The notes under the pieces are model-generated. The model searched no databases, was not told where the DNA came from, and worked only from the letters and a program-made list of their open reading frames with translations. Shown piece by piece: positions 46,161-56,194 of a stretch of 64,000 bases of DNA (position 1 is the first letter of the stretch; every line of letters begins with the position of its first letter). A program made the position numbers and the translations under genes. The stretch covers positions 62,001-126,000 of the forward strand of contig LT598465.1 of the NCBI GenBank assembly GCA_900074745.1. The letters are read 5' to 3'. This DNA comes from Lachancea mirantina (Eukaryota; Ascomycota; Saccharomycetes; Saccharomycetales; Saccharomycetaceae).

Positions 46161-47888
46161 TCAGTAACGCGGCGTCGTGACAAGAATTAAAGGGCAAACG
46201 TCATTATTTCGCCATCGATATAAGATATCGCGACGTCAACAGGGCCGACACGGATGATAACTTAAACTGTTGAGGATTATCATTGTCGGTAGTCAACAAA
46301 TGTCTGAACTGCTCATTCAATTCGTTCATAGCTGATCTACATAATAAGGCTGATAAGCTGTTGAGTACTTATATCTCTCCGTGGCTATTTTCGATCATGC
46401 CTTTTATACAATTTTTGTGACGCCGTTCCAATTTCGGAATCCGTTACTTTCTCCAAGGTTGACGGCGAGTCATCATTACGCCACGTAGTAGGTTACTCTT
46501 GCAGTGATGACGGAGTGCGGCGGCCTCATCATTATCGCTGGAATCATTCGGTTCCTAGGACTTCATCTTGATCACGAACCGTCCGTCCAGTTCCGTCTTA
46601 TTTTAATCTGTCGTCTTGATCACGTGATACAGCAACTGGACGATATCCTATCTCGCAATTTCTTCCAACAGATGAACAGTTCGAAAATGTATTGACTACC
46701 GACGATGGTAAGTCTCGACAAAATGCCACAAATAGGGAATAGAAACGCATCATTCCAAATGAACATATTATCCCCCGTGATAATGATCTTTTTATGGACT
46801 GGCTAAAGATCGAAAAGGTTGGAGTCCTACGACCGTCTTATCCGTGATGACGATAGCAGCGATCGAAAAAACACACTTTCACAGGTTGACACTTCTTCCG
46901 AAAAGGACGCCATTTCAAGCCTTGAAGACGACGCGGCGTCTAAAAATGAAGGATACTAGCATTGCAGAAGTAGGACCTTTAGAACGCTGCAAATGGTTGG
47001 AGAGCCCCAATATAAGTCAACTCCAGTTATCGGCTGGCTACACAATTTTGGACGTATATCCTCACATTTCACCGTTTTTTGAGCGGGTTAAATACGTTCT
47101 TGCAAATTCTGGCATCTTTCTCACGTGAAGTCGTTATCATGACTCGATTTTAGCATCCATGGCAGCGTCTATCCTGAAATGCTCCCCTGACCTCTGGCAT
47201 GCCGTGCACTGCCAGACTTAACCTATCTTATGTCCCGCAAATAACTCTACGCCTTGGATCTCGGATTATGAAATTTTAAAGAAACTGATTCAATATCACG
47301 ACATTTCAAAGAGATAATCTTGGCCACTTGCTGAAACTACCGCAGGAAGAACCTAAATTGAAGTACATTTCGAATTCTCGTGACTACTTGCGCACTTTGT
47401 TTTCAACTTCTGCCACGACTGCAAAACCACGCACGCTTCCAACTCGCTCATATACCGCGAGAGTCCCATAGTTACACAACGACTGCTTGACATCTCTTGC
47501 TCCTCAAATATACTCTACATAAGTTCCCAGTGCGATAGCACTCTACAATTTTACACGGGTGAATCTGCCCTTTGAGCCTTACAGAAAATGAGCCCGCTAC
47601 CTTTTCCAGTATGTCGTTAAAAGTGACAAATAATGAGGTAAATCACGTGACTAACTTCAAGCGAATCATCGCTTCGATACGAACTTCATCTAACCGCTTT
47701 ATCATAACTCCCAGGCCACGCTCAACCCTGCGAGCAACAGTGGCCCCCTCCCTGTCCGTTTCACGTCATATCACTGCTCTCAAAGTTATATCTCACTCCT
47801 CTGTTTCGCCTTCGTTCCCCATTCTCCGTTTCGTTGCCCGTCTACTTTGCCGATCCAAACGTAAACACAGCGACACACCGCATCGCGC
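46161..47888. other. Long gap FET3-BUB2, possible decayed coding sequence
   Basis: About 1.7 kb with no intact gene. On the plus strand between roughly 46500 and 47130, several short open stretches have protein-like composition (for example FLPTDEQFENVLTTDDGK, HIIPRDNDLFMDWLKI and TSSEKDAISSLEDDAASK), but they are in different frames and interrupted. This may be an old gene or element relic; I cannot name its family. S. cerevisiae has AAC1 near this position, but none of these pieces resembles a mitochondrial carrier. TCACGTGA E-boxes occur near 46618, 47123 and 47643. The last 300 bases are probably the BUB2 promoter. Confidence 0.4.
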
Positions 47889-48812
47889 ATGTCCTCTATC
47901 GAGAAATTCATCGCTCAACAACCACTTATTGTCCACTCGTCGCTCGCGCAACTCCGATATCTCGTGCTCAGCGAGGGTCTTCCGCCTGCTGTGGACAGAA
48001 ACACGGGCCGACTGCGCTGTAACGTATGGTCAGTGCTAACACGCTGTTCTATGGACGGAGCCACCTCTGATTACGTATCACTCATGCGGAGAGGCCCGCC
48101 ACCGCACTCAGTGTATACCAAGATCAAGAACGATACCTTCAGAACGCTGAACACAGACACAGAATTTGTCAAACGCGTCCCCGAAGACTCAATCACCCGC
48201 TGTCTCTCCTGTTACGCATGGCAAGCACTTGATTCCGAGCAGCTCGTAGACGACAAAGACACCTTTACGCTAAGCTCGTACGTGCAAGGCATGAATGTGC
48301 TTGTCGCGCCTCTGCTGTACATATGCCCGTCCGAACCCATGGCCTACCGATTGTTCCGAAATTTATGTCACAAACATATCCCGACTTACTTGGACAGCAG
48401 TTTGACCGGTGTCCATAACGGAGCGAAACTTCTTGACATCTGTGTCAAGATCATTGATCCAAAATTGAGCAGCTTTCTCGCAGACAGCCTTTTGACCGCA
48501 GAGATTTACGGAATACCTTCTATTTTGACGCTCTCGAGCTGCACGCGTCCACTGGATCAAGTTTGTAAGCTATGGGATTTCATGTTTGCGTACGGTTTCC
48601 ACATGAACATTCTCTTCATTGTCGCACAACTCGTCGTGATACGAGCGCAGATCCTGAAAAGCGATTCGCCGATGAACTTGTTGCGACAATTCCCTGAATT
48701 TGACGCAGAGGACATCATACGGCTTGGCGTCGGCTTTGTTGCTAAGATTCCCTCGAATGTTTACGATTTATTAGTGCAGCATCTCACAAATCCCGACATT
48801 GTGATAGCATAA
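47889..48812 (+). CDS. BUB2: Mitotic exit GAP subunit Bub2 (TBC domain)
   Basis: With Bfa1, forms the GTPase-activating complex for Tem1 at spindle pole bodies, delaying mitotic exit when the spindle is mispositioned. 307 residues (S. cerevisiae 306). The TBC domain has IKNDTFRT (the I-x2-D-x2-R arginine finger motif) near residue 77, the glutamine finger YVQGMNV near 130, and the C-terminal LWDFMFAYGFHMNILFIVAQ and NLLRQFPEFDAEDIIRLGVGF blocks that match Bub2 closely. Converges on MUD2 with 25 bases between the stops. It is next to FET3, as YMR055C is near YMR058W. Confidence 0.97.
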   Translation: MSSIEKFIAQQPLIVHSSLAQLRYLVLSEGLPPAVDRNTGRLRCNVWSVLTRCSMDGATSDYVSLMRRGPPPHSVYTKIKNDTFRTLNTDTEFVKRVPEDSITRCLSCYAWQALDSEQLVDDKDTFTLSSYVQGMNVLVAPLLYICPSEPMAYRLFRNLCHKHIPTYLDSSLTGVHNGAKLLDICVKIIDPKLSSFLADSLLTAEIYGIPSILTLSSCTRPLDQVCKLWDFMFAYGFHMNILFIVAQLVVIRAQILKSDSPMNLLRQFPEFDAEDIIRLGVGFVAKIPSNVYDLLVQHLTNPDIVIA

Positions 48813-48837
48813 GTTCGCATTATATACTTTTCATCCT

Positions 48838-50289
48838 CTACAAAACGTTCATGTTATAATCTCTTTCGCTGAAATAAGAGCACAGCACGGTCCTGTCATT
48901 AAATTTCGACCCTGCAAGCTTGTTCATTGCATTTTTTGCGCCCTGGAGTTCTTTGAACTTGACATATATTTTGCCAACGTTGTCTGAAATCGTGTCGAAA
49001 CTCATACGATAGTCCGCACTGGGTACCGGAATTTTCACACTCTCTATTTCACCGAAACTTAACATGACATCAGAATTCTGCATGGCGTCTTCTATCTCTG
49101 CAACAAATTCATCATCTTTAAGATCCATCGGATCAATGCAATTCAATAGCATCAGCACTCTTGTGGCCTCGTGTCCCTGCTTCGAGACAAGACGTGGCAA
49201 ATTTTGGAAAGTGATATCTGTAAAATTTTGCTTCAATTTGGAGTCGTTTGGTCGCGACCATTTCAGATCCTTGAGCTGTTGTATTTCATTTTCTGGCTCA
49301 AACAAGACACTCTGAGTAGATTCCAATCCTTTCCCAACTTTGATGAGTTTCAACCAAGAGATTTGAATGCCTTTACTCGTGAGAAAGTGTCTGATAGTTT
49401 CTTCATCGTTTTCCTGGATGTCATGCACGGCAATTACTTTCCCACCACATATGGGATCGTCCGCAGCAGCTTTCTGTACAAACTCGCCGGGCCTCTGCCA
49501 AACAAACTTGGTGTTCAGTCTTTTCTCGATGAATTTTTGGCATGCGAGTACAAGCGTGACCGCTTCCTCTTTGGAAAACTCTAACAAAAGTCTTCGGTCT
49601 TCTAGCCATTTTCCTCGCAATAGTTCATATTCTTCCACACTTTCTAGATCTCTCGCAAACTCAGCTATGAGCTCTATCACGGTTTGATCGCATGCAAAGT
49701 TCGCGTCTAACGACGTCAAAATCAAACGACGATTAGCGCGGACAGCTGCCATATTTGTAGCCGTTAAGTCCTCGAAAAGGACGCGAGTGCGGCGAGTTAA
49801 GGCACCACTACTTACAATTCCCTCTAATTTGGATTTATCAATATCTTGTGGCTGGCCAGGCAGCGGGAAAAGTCCCGATAATTTGGCTCTTTCTGCAGGA
49901 ACATTCTCAAATCCTTTAGGCGTTACGTCCCATTTAGTCAGCCTCATATGTACACGCTGGTCTATAGGTATAATCTCATCCCAATTCGGTTCTAACTGAC
50001 GTCCTCTGTGTATTTCTTGGGTTCTGTTATAATGCGAAGACCGAGGTCTACTACTACCTCGGTAGCGTGATTCATTTCTGAAGTTCTTGGGGCCCCTGCT
50101 GTTACCGTAACACGATCTCCTATCATCCTCATACCCTCTGTCATCGTATCTGGATCTATTCCGTACATCCCTGCCATTTATATTCCTACTGTCATCAAAC
50201 CCATTATGCGCTACCATTCTACTTTGAAACCGGCTTTGGGCACGGTTTATATTACTGTTAAAACCGTTGTTCGCTTCTGCCGAAGCCAT
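48838..50289 (-). CDS. MUD2: U2AF65-like splicing factor Mud2
   Basis: Commitment-complex splicing factor that binds Msl5 (BBP) at the branch point. 483 residues from the ATG at 50289 (S. cerevisiae 527). The N-terminal 90 residues are rich in Arg, Ser, Asp, Asn and Tyr, like an RS-type region. RRM-like segments follow, ending in a U2AF-homology motif with the C-terminal LQGAKNAMNKLAGSKFNDRT and VLCSYFSERDYN (the usual family ending has a NRVV-type strand). The central part is divergent. Its place beside LHS1 fits YKL074C-YKL073W. Introns elsewhere in the window show that splicing is active in this genome. Confidence 0.92.
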   Translation of the reverse strand: MASAEANNGFNSNINRAQSRFQSRMVAHNGFDDSRNINGRDVRNRSRYDDRGYEDDRRSCYGNSRGPKNFRNESRYRGSSRPRSSHYNRTQEIHRGRQLEPNWDEIIPIDQRVHMRLTKWDVTPKGFENVPAERAKLSGLFPLPGQPQDIDKSKLEGIVSSGALTRRTRVLFEDLTATNMAAVRANRRLILTSLDANFACDQTVIELIAEFARDLESVEEYELLRGKWLEDRRLLLEFSKEEAVTLVLACQKFIEKRLNTKFVWQRPGEFVQKAAADDPICGGKVIAVHDIQENDEETIRHFLTSKGIQISWLKLIKVGKGLESTQSVLFEPENEIQQLKDLKWSRPNDSKLKQNFTDITFQNLPRLVSKQGHEATRVLMLLNCIDPMDLKDDEFVAEIEDAMQNSDVMLSFGEIESVKIPVPSADYRMSFDTISDNVGKIYVKFKELQGAKNAMNKLAGSKFNDRTVLCSYFSERDYNMNVL

Positions 50290-50525
50290 CACGTTCCCCG
50301 CAATTTTTTCGTTATAAAATTCCTTGAAGCGTGGCCAATCGAAGCAGATTGAAGCTGGTGCGGTGGGACCCTCTACAGGTTGAACTTGATGATCTTGAAA
50401 AATTTCTTGATGATGTTAGAGGCAAAGTGATCAAGACAGGTGTCCATTAAAAAACAAACAAGTAAGGCACTTTAGCTGCTCTAGTAAACTGGAACCGTCA
50501 TATCGAATTGACTGCAAGGCCATTG

Positions 50526-53192
50526 ATGCTTTCAAGAGAACTTTTGGTGATCTTTTTGGGTCTGATCCCGTTGAGTTTAGCGGGTTTTGTTGGAATTGAT
50601 TATGGTCAAGATTTCAGCAAGGCAATGGTGGTTTCACCACATGCACCTTTAGAATTGGTTTTAACTCCTGATTCGAAACGGAAAGAGGTATCTGGAGTGG
50701 CATTCAAGAAAACGGAAGGAGATCTAGAACGCTTATATGGATCAGGAATCGATGCAGTTCGGGTAAGATACCCTGGGAATGCCTTGTTGCATGTAAAACA
50801 ATTACTTGGCAAGAAGTTTGACGACGACCATCTTTTGTACCATGAGCAAAATCCTGGGGTATTATTTGCCGAAACTGATCGCGGAACCGTAGCGTTTAAA
50901 GTATATGGAGACGAATTTCCTGTTGAGGAGATCCTGGCAATGAATTTGGATCAATTTGTTCAAAGATCCAATGCGTTATTGAAAGAAAAAGGTGGTAGTG
51001 ATGTGGTAGATCAGATTGCAGTTGGTGTTCCGCATTTTTACGGACAAGAACAACGCGGAATGTTGTTGGACGCCACTAAACTCTTAGACGGCATTGACGC
51101 TGTCTTGATAGATGATGGAACATCTGTTGCTCTCAGCTATGCATGGAAACAGCGAGAGTTTGCCTCCGGACAGTCATCCCACTATGTTATTTACGATATG
51201 GGCAGCGGTTCTACAAGAGCGTCACTATTTTCCATTGAGGGCTCTCATGATGATTCTGCTCCAATAAAGATAGAATTTTGTGGATATGGTTTCGACAAAA
51301 CACTGGGCGGATGTTCATTTACTTCTGCTTTGGCAGATTTTCTGCAAAATCGGTTCCTAGAGCAGAACCCCAAAGTACGCACTGATGAATTAAAGTCAAG
51401 CTACAAAAGTCTTGCCAAACTTTATCAAGCTGCAGAAAAGGCGAAATTGATCTTAAGTGCTAATTCGGAAGCCACAGTGAGCGTTGAATCCCTTTATAAA
51501 GACCTCGACTTCAAAACGTCCGTCACGCGTCAGGAATTCGAGGATATTCTTGAAGACTCCGTGCTCCAGTCGATCACGCCTGTCGTTGATGCGATCGAGG
51601 GTCAATTTTGCGGGGGAAATATATCCATAGGTGATGTCAATGCCATCATATTAACTGGGGGTGCTTCTAGAATGCCTGTGGTGCAGAGGCAGCTGGCAAA
51701 CGCGTTTGGCGGAGAAAAACTCGCAAAAAGTGTGAACGCGGACGAGGCTTCTGTTAACGGTGTCACCATGAGAGGCTTACAGACGTTAGGGTCCTTCCAA
51801 GTGAAACCCATGGATATAATTGAGAGATCTAATTTCGACTACTCTGTTTCTTTGCTCGACGATAATACGCCTACCGTTCTGTTTGAGCGTGGCAGTCAAT
51901 ACCCGAATGTTACCTCTCTCGTTTTACCAACAAATAGCATGGATAACTTCACCTTGGGTCTCTACGAAAACGGCCATCTCTTCACCACGATAGATGTTCT
52001 TGCAGGACTGCCAAAAAGAAAGTTCACTGAGGATGACTGTGCAGGTAGCCTTATCTTTAACGCTACATTTACGCTGTCTCGGGACAGAATATTTGATATA
52101 TCTCAAATCGAGTGCGTCTGTATCAATTCTGGTAATAGCAGCGCTCCAGGTTTCCTTGATAAAGTCCTCGATGCAGTTAGGCTGAATACAACAGAGCAAG
52201 CTTCAAAATTGAAAGAAGCAGAGGCCGGAAAGTCCCAAAAGATTACTTTTGCTCATGGACCAGGCTCGCTGGCACGTTTGACTGGCAAGAATATTTTGAA
52301 ACTCAAGCAAAACATTAAAAACTTAAATCAGAAAGATTTAGAGCGAGCCAAGCTTCAAGAACGCAAGAATTATTTGGAAGCTGTGCTTTATAATTCTCGG
52401 AATTTGCTTTCAGAAGCCGGAAATGTTGTTGCTTCATTCTCTCAAGCCAAAGACCTCAAAGAGCTAGTATCTGAATACCTGGAGTGGCTCGATTACGATG
52501 CCTCTCAGGCAACTATGAAAGACGTGAACGAAAGAATAGCTCGGATTACTTCCTTGAGTGCGCTCGTTAAAGAATTTGCGCGTTCCGAACATGAGCCTTT
52601 GGACACTGACCAGTTTGAGAGCTTTTTCAGTAATGGTACGACGCTTTTGAAAGCCGTAAAAAAGCAAAACGATTCGACAGCTGAATTTTTGAAAGCCTTG
52701 GTGCCAGAATTCGAAGAAGTCGGCTTGAACGCGACTGCTGAATACTGGAAACTTAAGACACCAAAGCAACATTCAAAAAGTCTGTCTCACTTTTCGAAGA
52801 ACATTTATACGATGCAAGCCCTGCTAGCAGAAATTGAAAGTTTGCTAGAATCAAACGAATTAGAAGAGAAGCCTAGAGAAAAGCTGTTTGAACTCAAGCT
52901 AAGGTATGAAACTGCTTCAGAAAACATGGCCGAACTCCTCCTCGCCCTAGAGGAAACTCAAAGTCACCATTTGAAGGAACTGGCATCACTTTACAGTAGG
53001 AGACAGCGCGTTCTGAAGAAAAGAGAAGAGCGGCGGAAAGCGACATTTTTGTCTTCCAATGAAACCTCCTCAGTGGACCCAGTGGAAACCTCTGAATTCA
53101 CAAAAACGGAAACGTTCAGCAACTCCGAGTCCACCACATCAATGGACGAGACATCAAAATCTCGCACCTCTGTCGAACATGATGAACTATAA
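50526..53192 (+). CDS. LHS1: ER-lumenal Hsp70 Lhs1 (Grp170 family)
   Basis: Large Hsp70 of the ER lumen; nucleotide exchange factor for Kar2/BiP, needed for protein translocation and folding. 888 residues from the first in-frame ATG at 50526 (S. cerevisiae 881). A signal peptide (ELLVIFLGLIPLSLAG) leads directly into VGIDYGQDFSKAMVVSP, the first phosphate loop of the Hsp70 ATPase. Other ATPase blocks are IYDMGSGSTRASLF near residue 220 and ILTGGASRMPVV near 375. A beta-sandwich and a long, charged helical C-terminal part follow, with several N-x-S/T sites. The last four residues are HDEL, the ER retrieval signal. Confidence 0.97.
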   Translation: MLSRELLVIFLGLIPLSLAGFVGIDYGQDFSKAMVVSPHAPLELVLTPDSKRKEVSGVAFKKTEGDLERLYGSGIDAVRVRYPGNALLHVKQLLGKKFDDDHLLYHEQNPGVLFAETDRGTVAFKVYGDEFPVEEILAMNLDQFVQRSNALLKEKGGSDVVDQIAVGVPHFYGQEQRGMLLDATKLLDGIDAVLIDDGTSVALSYAWKQREFASGQSSHYVIYDMGSGSTRASLFSIEGSHDDSAPIKIEFCGYGFDKTLGGCSFTSALADFLQNRFLEQNPKVRTDELKSSYKSLAKLYQAAEKAKLILSANSEATVSVESLYKDLDFKTSVTRQEFEDILEDSVLQSITPVVDAIEGQFCGGNISIGDVNAIILTGGASRMPVVQRQLANAFGGEKLAKSVNADEASVNGVTMRGLQTLGSFQVKPMDIIERSNFDYSVSLLDDNTPTVLFERGSQYPNVTSLVLPTNSMDNFTLGLYENGHLFTTIDVLAGLPKRKFTEDDCAGSLIFNATFTLSRDRIFDISQIECVCINSGNSSAPGFLDKVLDAVRLNTTEQASKLKEAEAGKSQKITFAHGPGSLARLTGKNILKLKQNIKNLNQKDLERAKLQERKNYLEAVLYNSRNLLSEAGNVVASFSQAKDLKELVSEYLEWLDYDASQATMKDVNERIARITSLSALVKEFARSEHEPLDTDQFESFFSNGTTLLKAVKKQNDSTAEFLKALVPEFEEVGLNATAEYWKLKTPKQHSKSLSHFSKNIYTMQALLAEIESLLESNELEEKPREKLFELKLRYETASENMAELLLALEETQSHHLKELASLYSRRQRVLKKREERRKATFLSSNETSSVDPVETSEFTKTETFSNSESTTSMDETSKSRTSVEHDEL

Positions 53193-53264
53193 ATTTCTTG
53201 GCAAAAATGGAAATTAATATCGGATTTTATTTCCAAAGTTCGACTAATGCATTCAAAATATTTA

Positions 53265-55982
53265 CTAAATATTATCATCTATTTTATCGAACGAGAACGG
53301 CTCGTAAGCATATCCCTCTCCCTCGAAAAATTTGGACATGGCTTCGACCCAGTGCAGTCGCAAAGCATGTAGCATTGCCGAAGTGCCCTCCATCAACACC
53401 AAAATGCACACTGTTAAAACAAACCACATGCCAAATAAAAATACAACTTTTATGACCGCCAGAGGTGAGCCCGAATTATCCGAACTGAATGCATTCGCAA
53501 TGGTCATTGTCCATAAAACGCTCGAAAGTTGGGCATGCGCCAATGAGAGAGCCCATAATCTCAAGTAGGAGGCTGTATGTGATATACTGTTCAAGCAAAA
53601 CTCTATAGTGTGAATCACTTGATGAATCATGACGTCTCCGAAATCAAATGTCCCATGCTCCCCTTCATCAAAGTCCGTAATAACCATTTCGTCTCCCGCA
53701 TTTGCTTGAGTTTCTAGAAGGCTCTCAGAAATGTTCTGGTCATGAATGCTTTGGTATCCTTGGGAAACTGCTTGCTTGTTGTCAGCTCTTAACTTCAAAG
53801 GCTTGTACAGAAGAAGCCAAGGAACACACACAAGAGCTGCCAAAAGCAAAACAACCTGTAGGAAAGCTTGACCCCGGTAGAGTTGCTCATCTACTATACC
53901 TGGCGAGAGAAACATATTTATCAGCATGTTTAACAAGCCAGGAGCCGGTTTCTCATCTTTGATCCAATCTTTAGACCATTTAAAAATGATGGCCCACGAC
54001 AGGTAGCCGAAGATGGATTGCATGAAAACAAATCCGGGTATGAAGTTACCAATTATATCGACTCTTGAGTGGCGTCTTCTATAATTCACCAATGAGAACA
54101 TAAGGGAATATGTCATATGCGCGAAGCCCATGAGAACAGAAAGCTTCATTTTATAGGAATTGCTGAAGATTAAGCCGTTATCCGTACCATGCCAAGCTGG
54201 ATCCAATCCAAACGGATAAACACTGGTTTGGCTGGCTTCGATCGAATCTCCTTCCCTGAAATCAGAGGGCCATTTCCAACCAGATTTAAAAATTGTCATT
54301 GAGAGGGAAAAGATGTCATTGTAAAGAAACCCTGTGTAAATGGAAAAGGCACCCATCAGAATAATAACGTATCTCCCAGTGAAGGCCATGTCGAAAATTT
54401 CATCTCTAGGCCTCTCGGAAATTTTCCTCTCATTGAGGACTAAATAAAGACCAACCAGAAACAAAATAAATCCATGACCCAAATCGCCAAACATAATTGC
54501 AAACATGAAAGGGAAAGTAACGATCGTGGCCAAACCGGGGTTAACTTCTTTATATGTTGCAATACCGTAAGCATCAACTATTGTTTGAAACGCCTCCGTA
54601 AATTTATTCGTCCTATGGAAAGTCGGTGGAGATTTGTTAGTGTTGATGACGCTTACCACTGCGGAGTTTTCTGCACCTATTTGTTCACTGTACTCCTTCA
54701 AAGCATTTGAAACACGAACAAGTTCACTAGAAGGAACCCAACCTTCGGCGACCAAGCCTTGAGACTCTTGCCGGAATAAATTCAGTGTGGCATAAATGTA
54801 TTTTTCTCTTCTCGCCAACGCCGTCCAATGGGTCAATTGGTCACATACAATCAATAGCTCAGTCTGTAAAGTCTGTTCTGTTGCATCACAGACCTGCTGC
54901 AGATCGGTAATTTGAGCGTTCAACTTTTGAATATCAGTTTGGCTGGCCTTCAAAGGAAAAATGCGGCCATTTAAAGATTCTACGACACGTCTTACGCGTC
55001 TGATTAGCATCTCACCGTGAGTGAATACAATAAAACAATCCTTTTCTATCAGCGTATCGCCTTCATACAAAGGTTCATCTATGGGAATATGATGAAAAAC
55101 CAAGTTTCCTCGGAGTATTCTCCACAAAATCTTGTTGAGTGTGTCAATTTTCGTCCTGCTAATGGTACCAATGACCGTAGTGCTTTGGCTGAAACTCTCC
55201 TCAAAATTTGTTGTCCCTGAATCGTCAGGAGAAGAGTTGTTCGTATGTGGCGGCGGGCTGTCAAAAGAAAAGGTGTCGCTCAAAGTATCGCTCACGTCAT
55301 CCTCCGTAAGCCTGAAATCATCAACGGCAAGTCTTTCACTGTCGGGATGCGACGTGCTTGGAATCTGCCCAGCCAATCCGGGATTTACTTCCAAAAACCG
55401 GCCGCACTCAAAAACCGCATGCCGATTTTCGACCAGCAAATTGAGACGTTTCTGTAAATTCTCTAATGAGACGTCAAGCTGCCGCACCCGCGCTTCGAAT
55501 TCCGTTATTTCTGCTGTCGCGCTACTGATGGAGTCCATCGAGTGCGTCTGCATTGACATCACCAATCGCCCCAGGTTAAAATGCTGAGACGCGCTTCCAT
55601 CGAACTCAACACTAGCCTGTGACCCCGATCGCTTTTTCCATGATGCAAATGGATGTTTCGCAGTCACTTCTCGCATGTAGTTAATAAGCCTCTCAATCTC
55701 GTCAAATTTCCGTAATTGATTGATGTACGTGCGTTGGAAGGTACTTAGATCGGTGTTCATATCTCTAAACATAATGTTTCCCAGATTGCCCAAAACACAC
55801 ACAATCTCTCTCGACAGTTCAAGTGGAATGTAAAGCTCCACATAAGTCATGTCAGCGCACCCTATTCTTTCGGTTAGTTCTCAAGCTCTATCAGTCCAAA
55901 TTAAGCCACGAAAATTCGTGACTGACGCCAATTAATGTCTCTAAACCTCTAACATACTAAAAATTGCCTCTTCATGATTCAT
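53265..55982 (-). CDS. STV1: V-ATPase a subunit, Stv1 type, spliced
   Basis: Membrane a subunit of the V-ATPase Vo sector, which carries protons in Golgi/endosomal pumps. Read as two exons: 55982-55958 and 55861-53265, 873 residues (Stv1 890, Vph1 840). Exon 1 gives MNHEEAIF and the junction R, then CADMTYVELYIPLE, matching Stv1 MNQEEAIFRSADMTYVQLYIPLE; without exon 1 the family's EEAIFRSA start is missing. The cytosolic half ends near residue 400; the membrane half includes FPFMFAIMFGDLGHGF, SYLRLWALSLAHAQLSSVLW with the essential Arg, and the end FFEGEGYAYEPFSF, characteristic of Stv1. Position beside BUB2 matches YMR054W. Confidence 0.95.
55862..55957 (-). other. Spliceosomal intron in STV1
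   Basis: 96 bases, phase 1, after nucleotide 25 of the coding sequence. Donor GTATGT at 55957-55952, branch AACTAAC at 55879-55873 (one change from TACTAAC), acceptor ATAG ending at 55862, 12 bases from the branch A. The split Arg codon is A|GG. I know of no intron in S. cerevisiae STV1. Confidence 0.92.
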
Positions 55983-56194
55983 CTTGGATGAGATTTGCGA
56001 TAAACAGGTAGCTCACCCGGAGGTATGTCGAGGTTCGCTGAATTCCCTTTTATCGTTTTATAGAGATCCGATGTCAAACCTTGATCACGTGACTCTCTAG
56101 TCACGTGAATTATTTCTAATAGGGTTTTGAGCGATGAGGAATCCAAAGGACATGGGGTTAATATCATTATTATTCCACTAGTGACCCCCAGGTA
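55983..56194. promoter_or_regulatory. STV1-STB6 divergent promoter with paired Cbf1 sites
   Basis: The 212-base shared promoter contains two perfect TCACGTGA E-boxes at 56085-56092 and 56101-56108, 16 bases apart centre to centre. Cbf1 is the likely binder in yeasts. Confidence 0.75.

Noticed and set aside
46268-46298. TGTTGA ... TCAACA as the ends of a solo LTR
   Set aside because: The ends are only 31 bases apart, with no LTR-like interior or target duplication; short inverted hexamers occur by chance.
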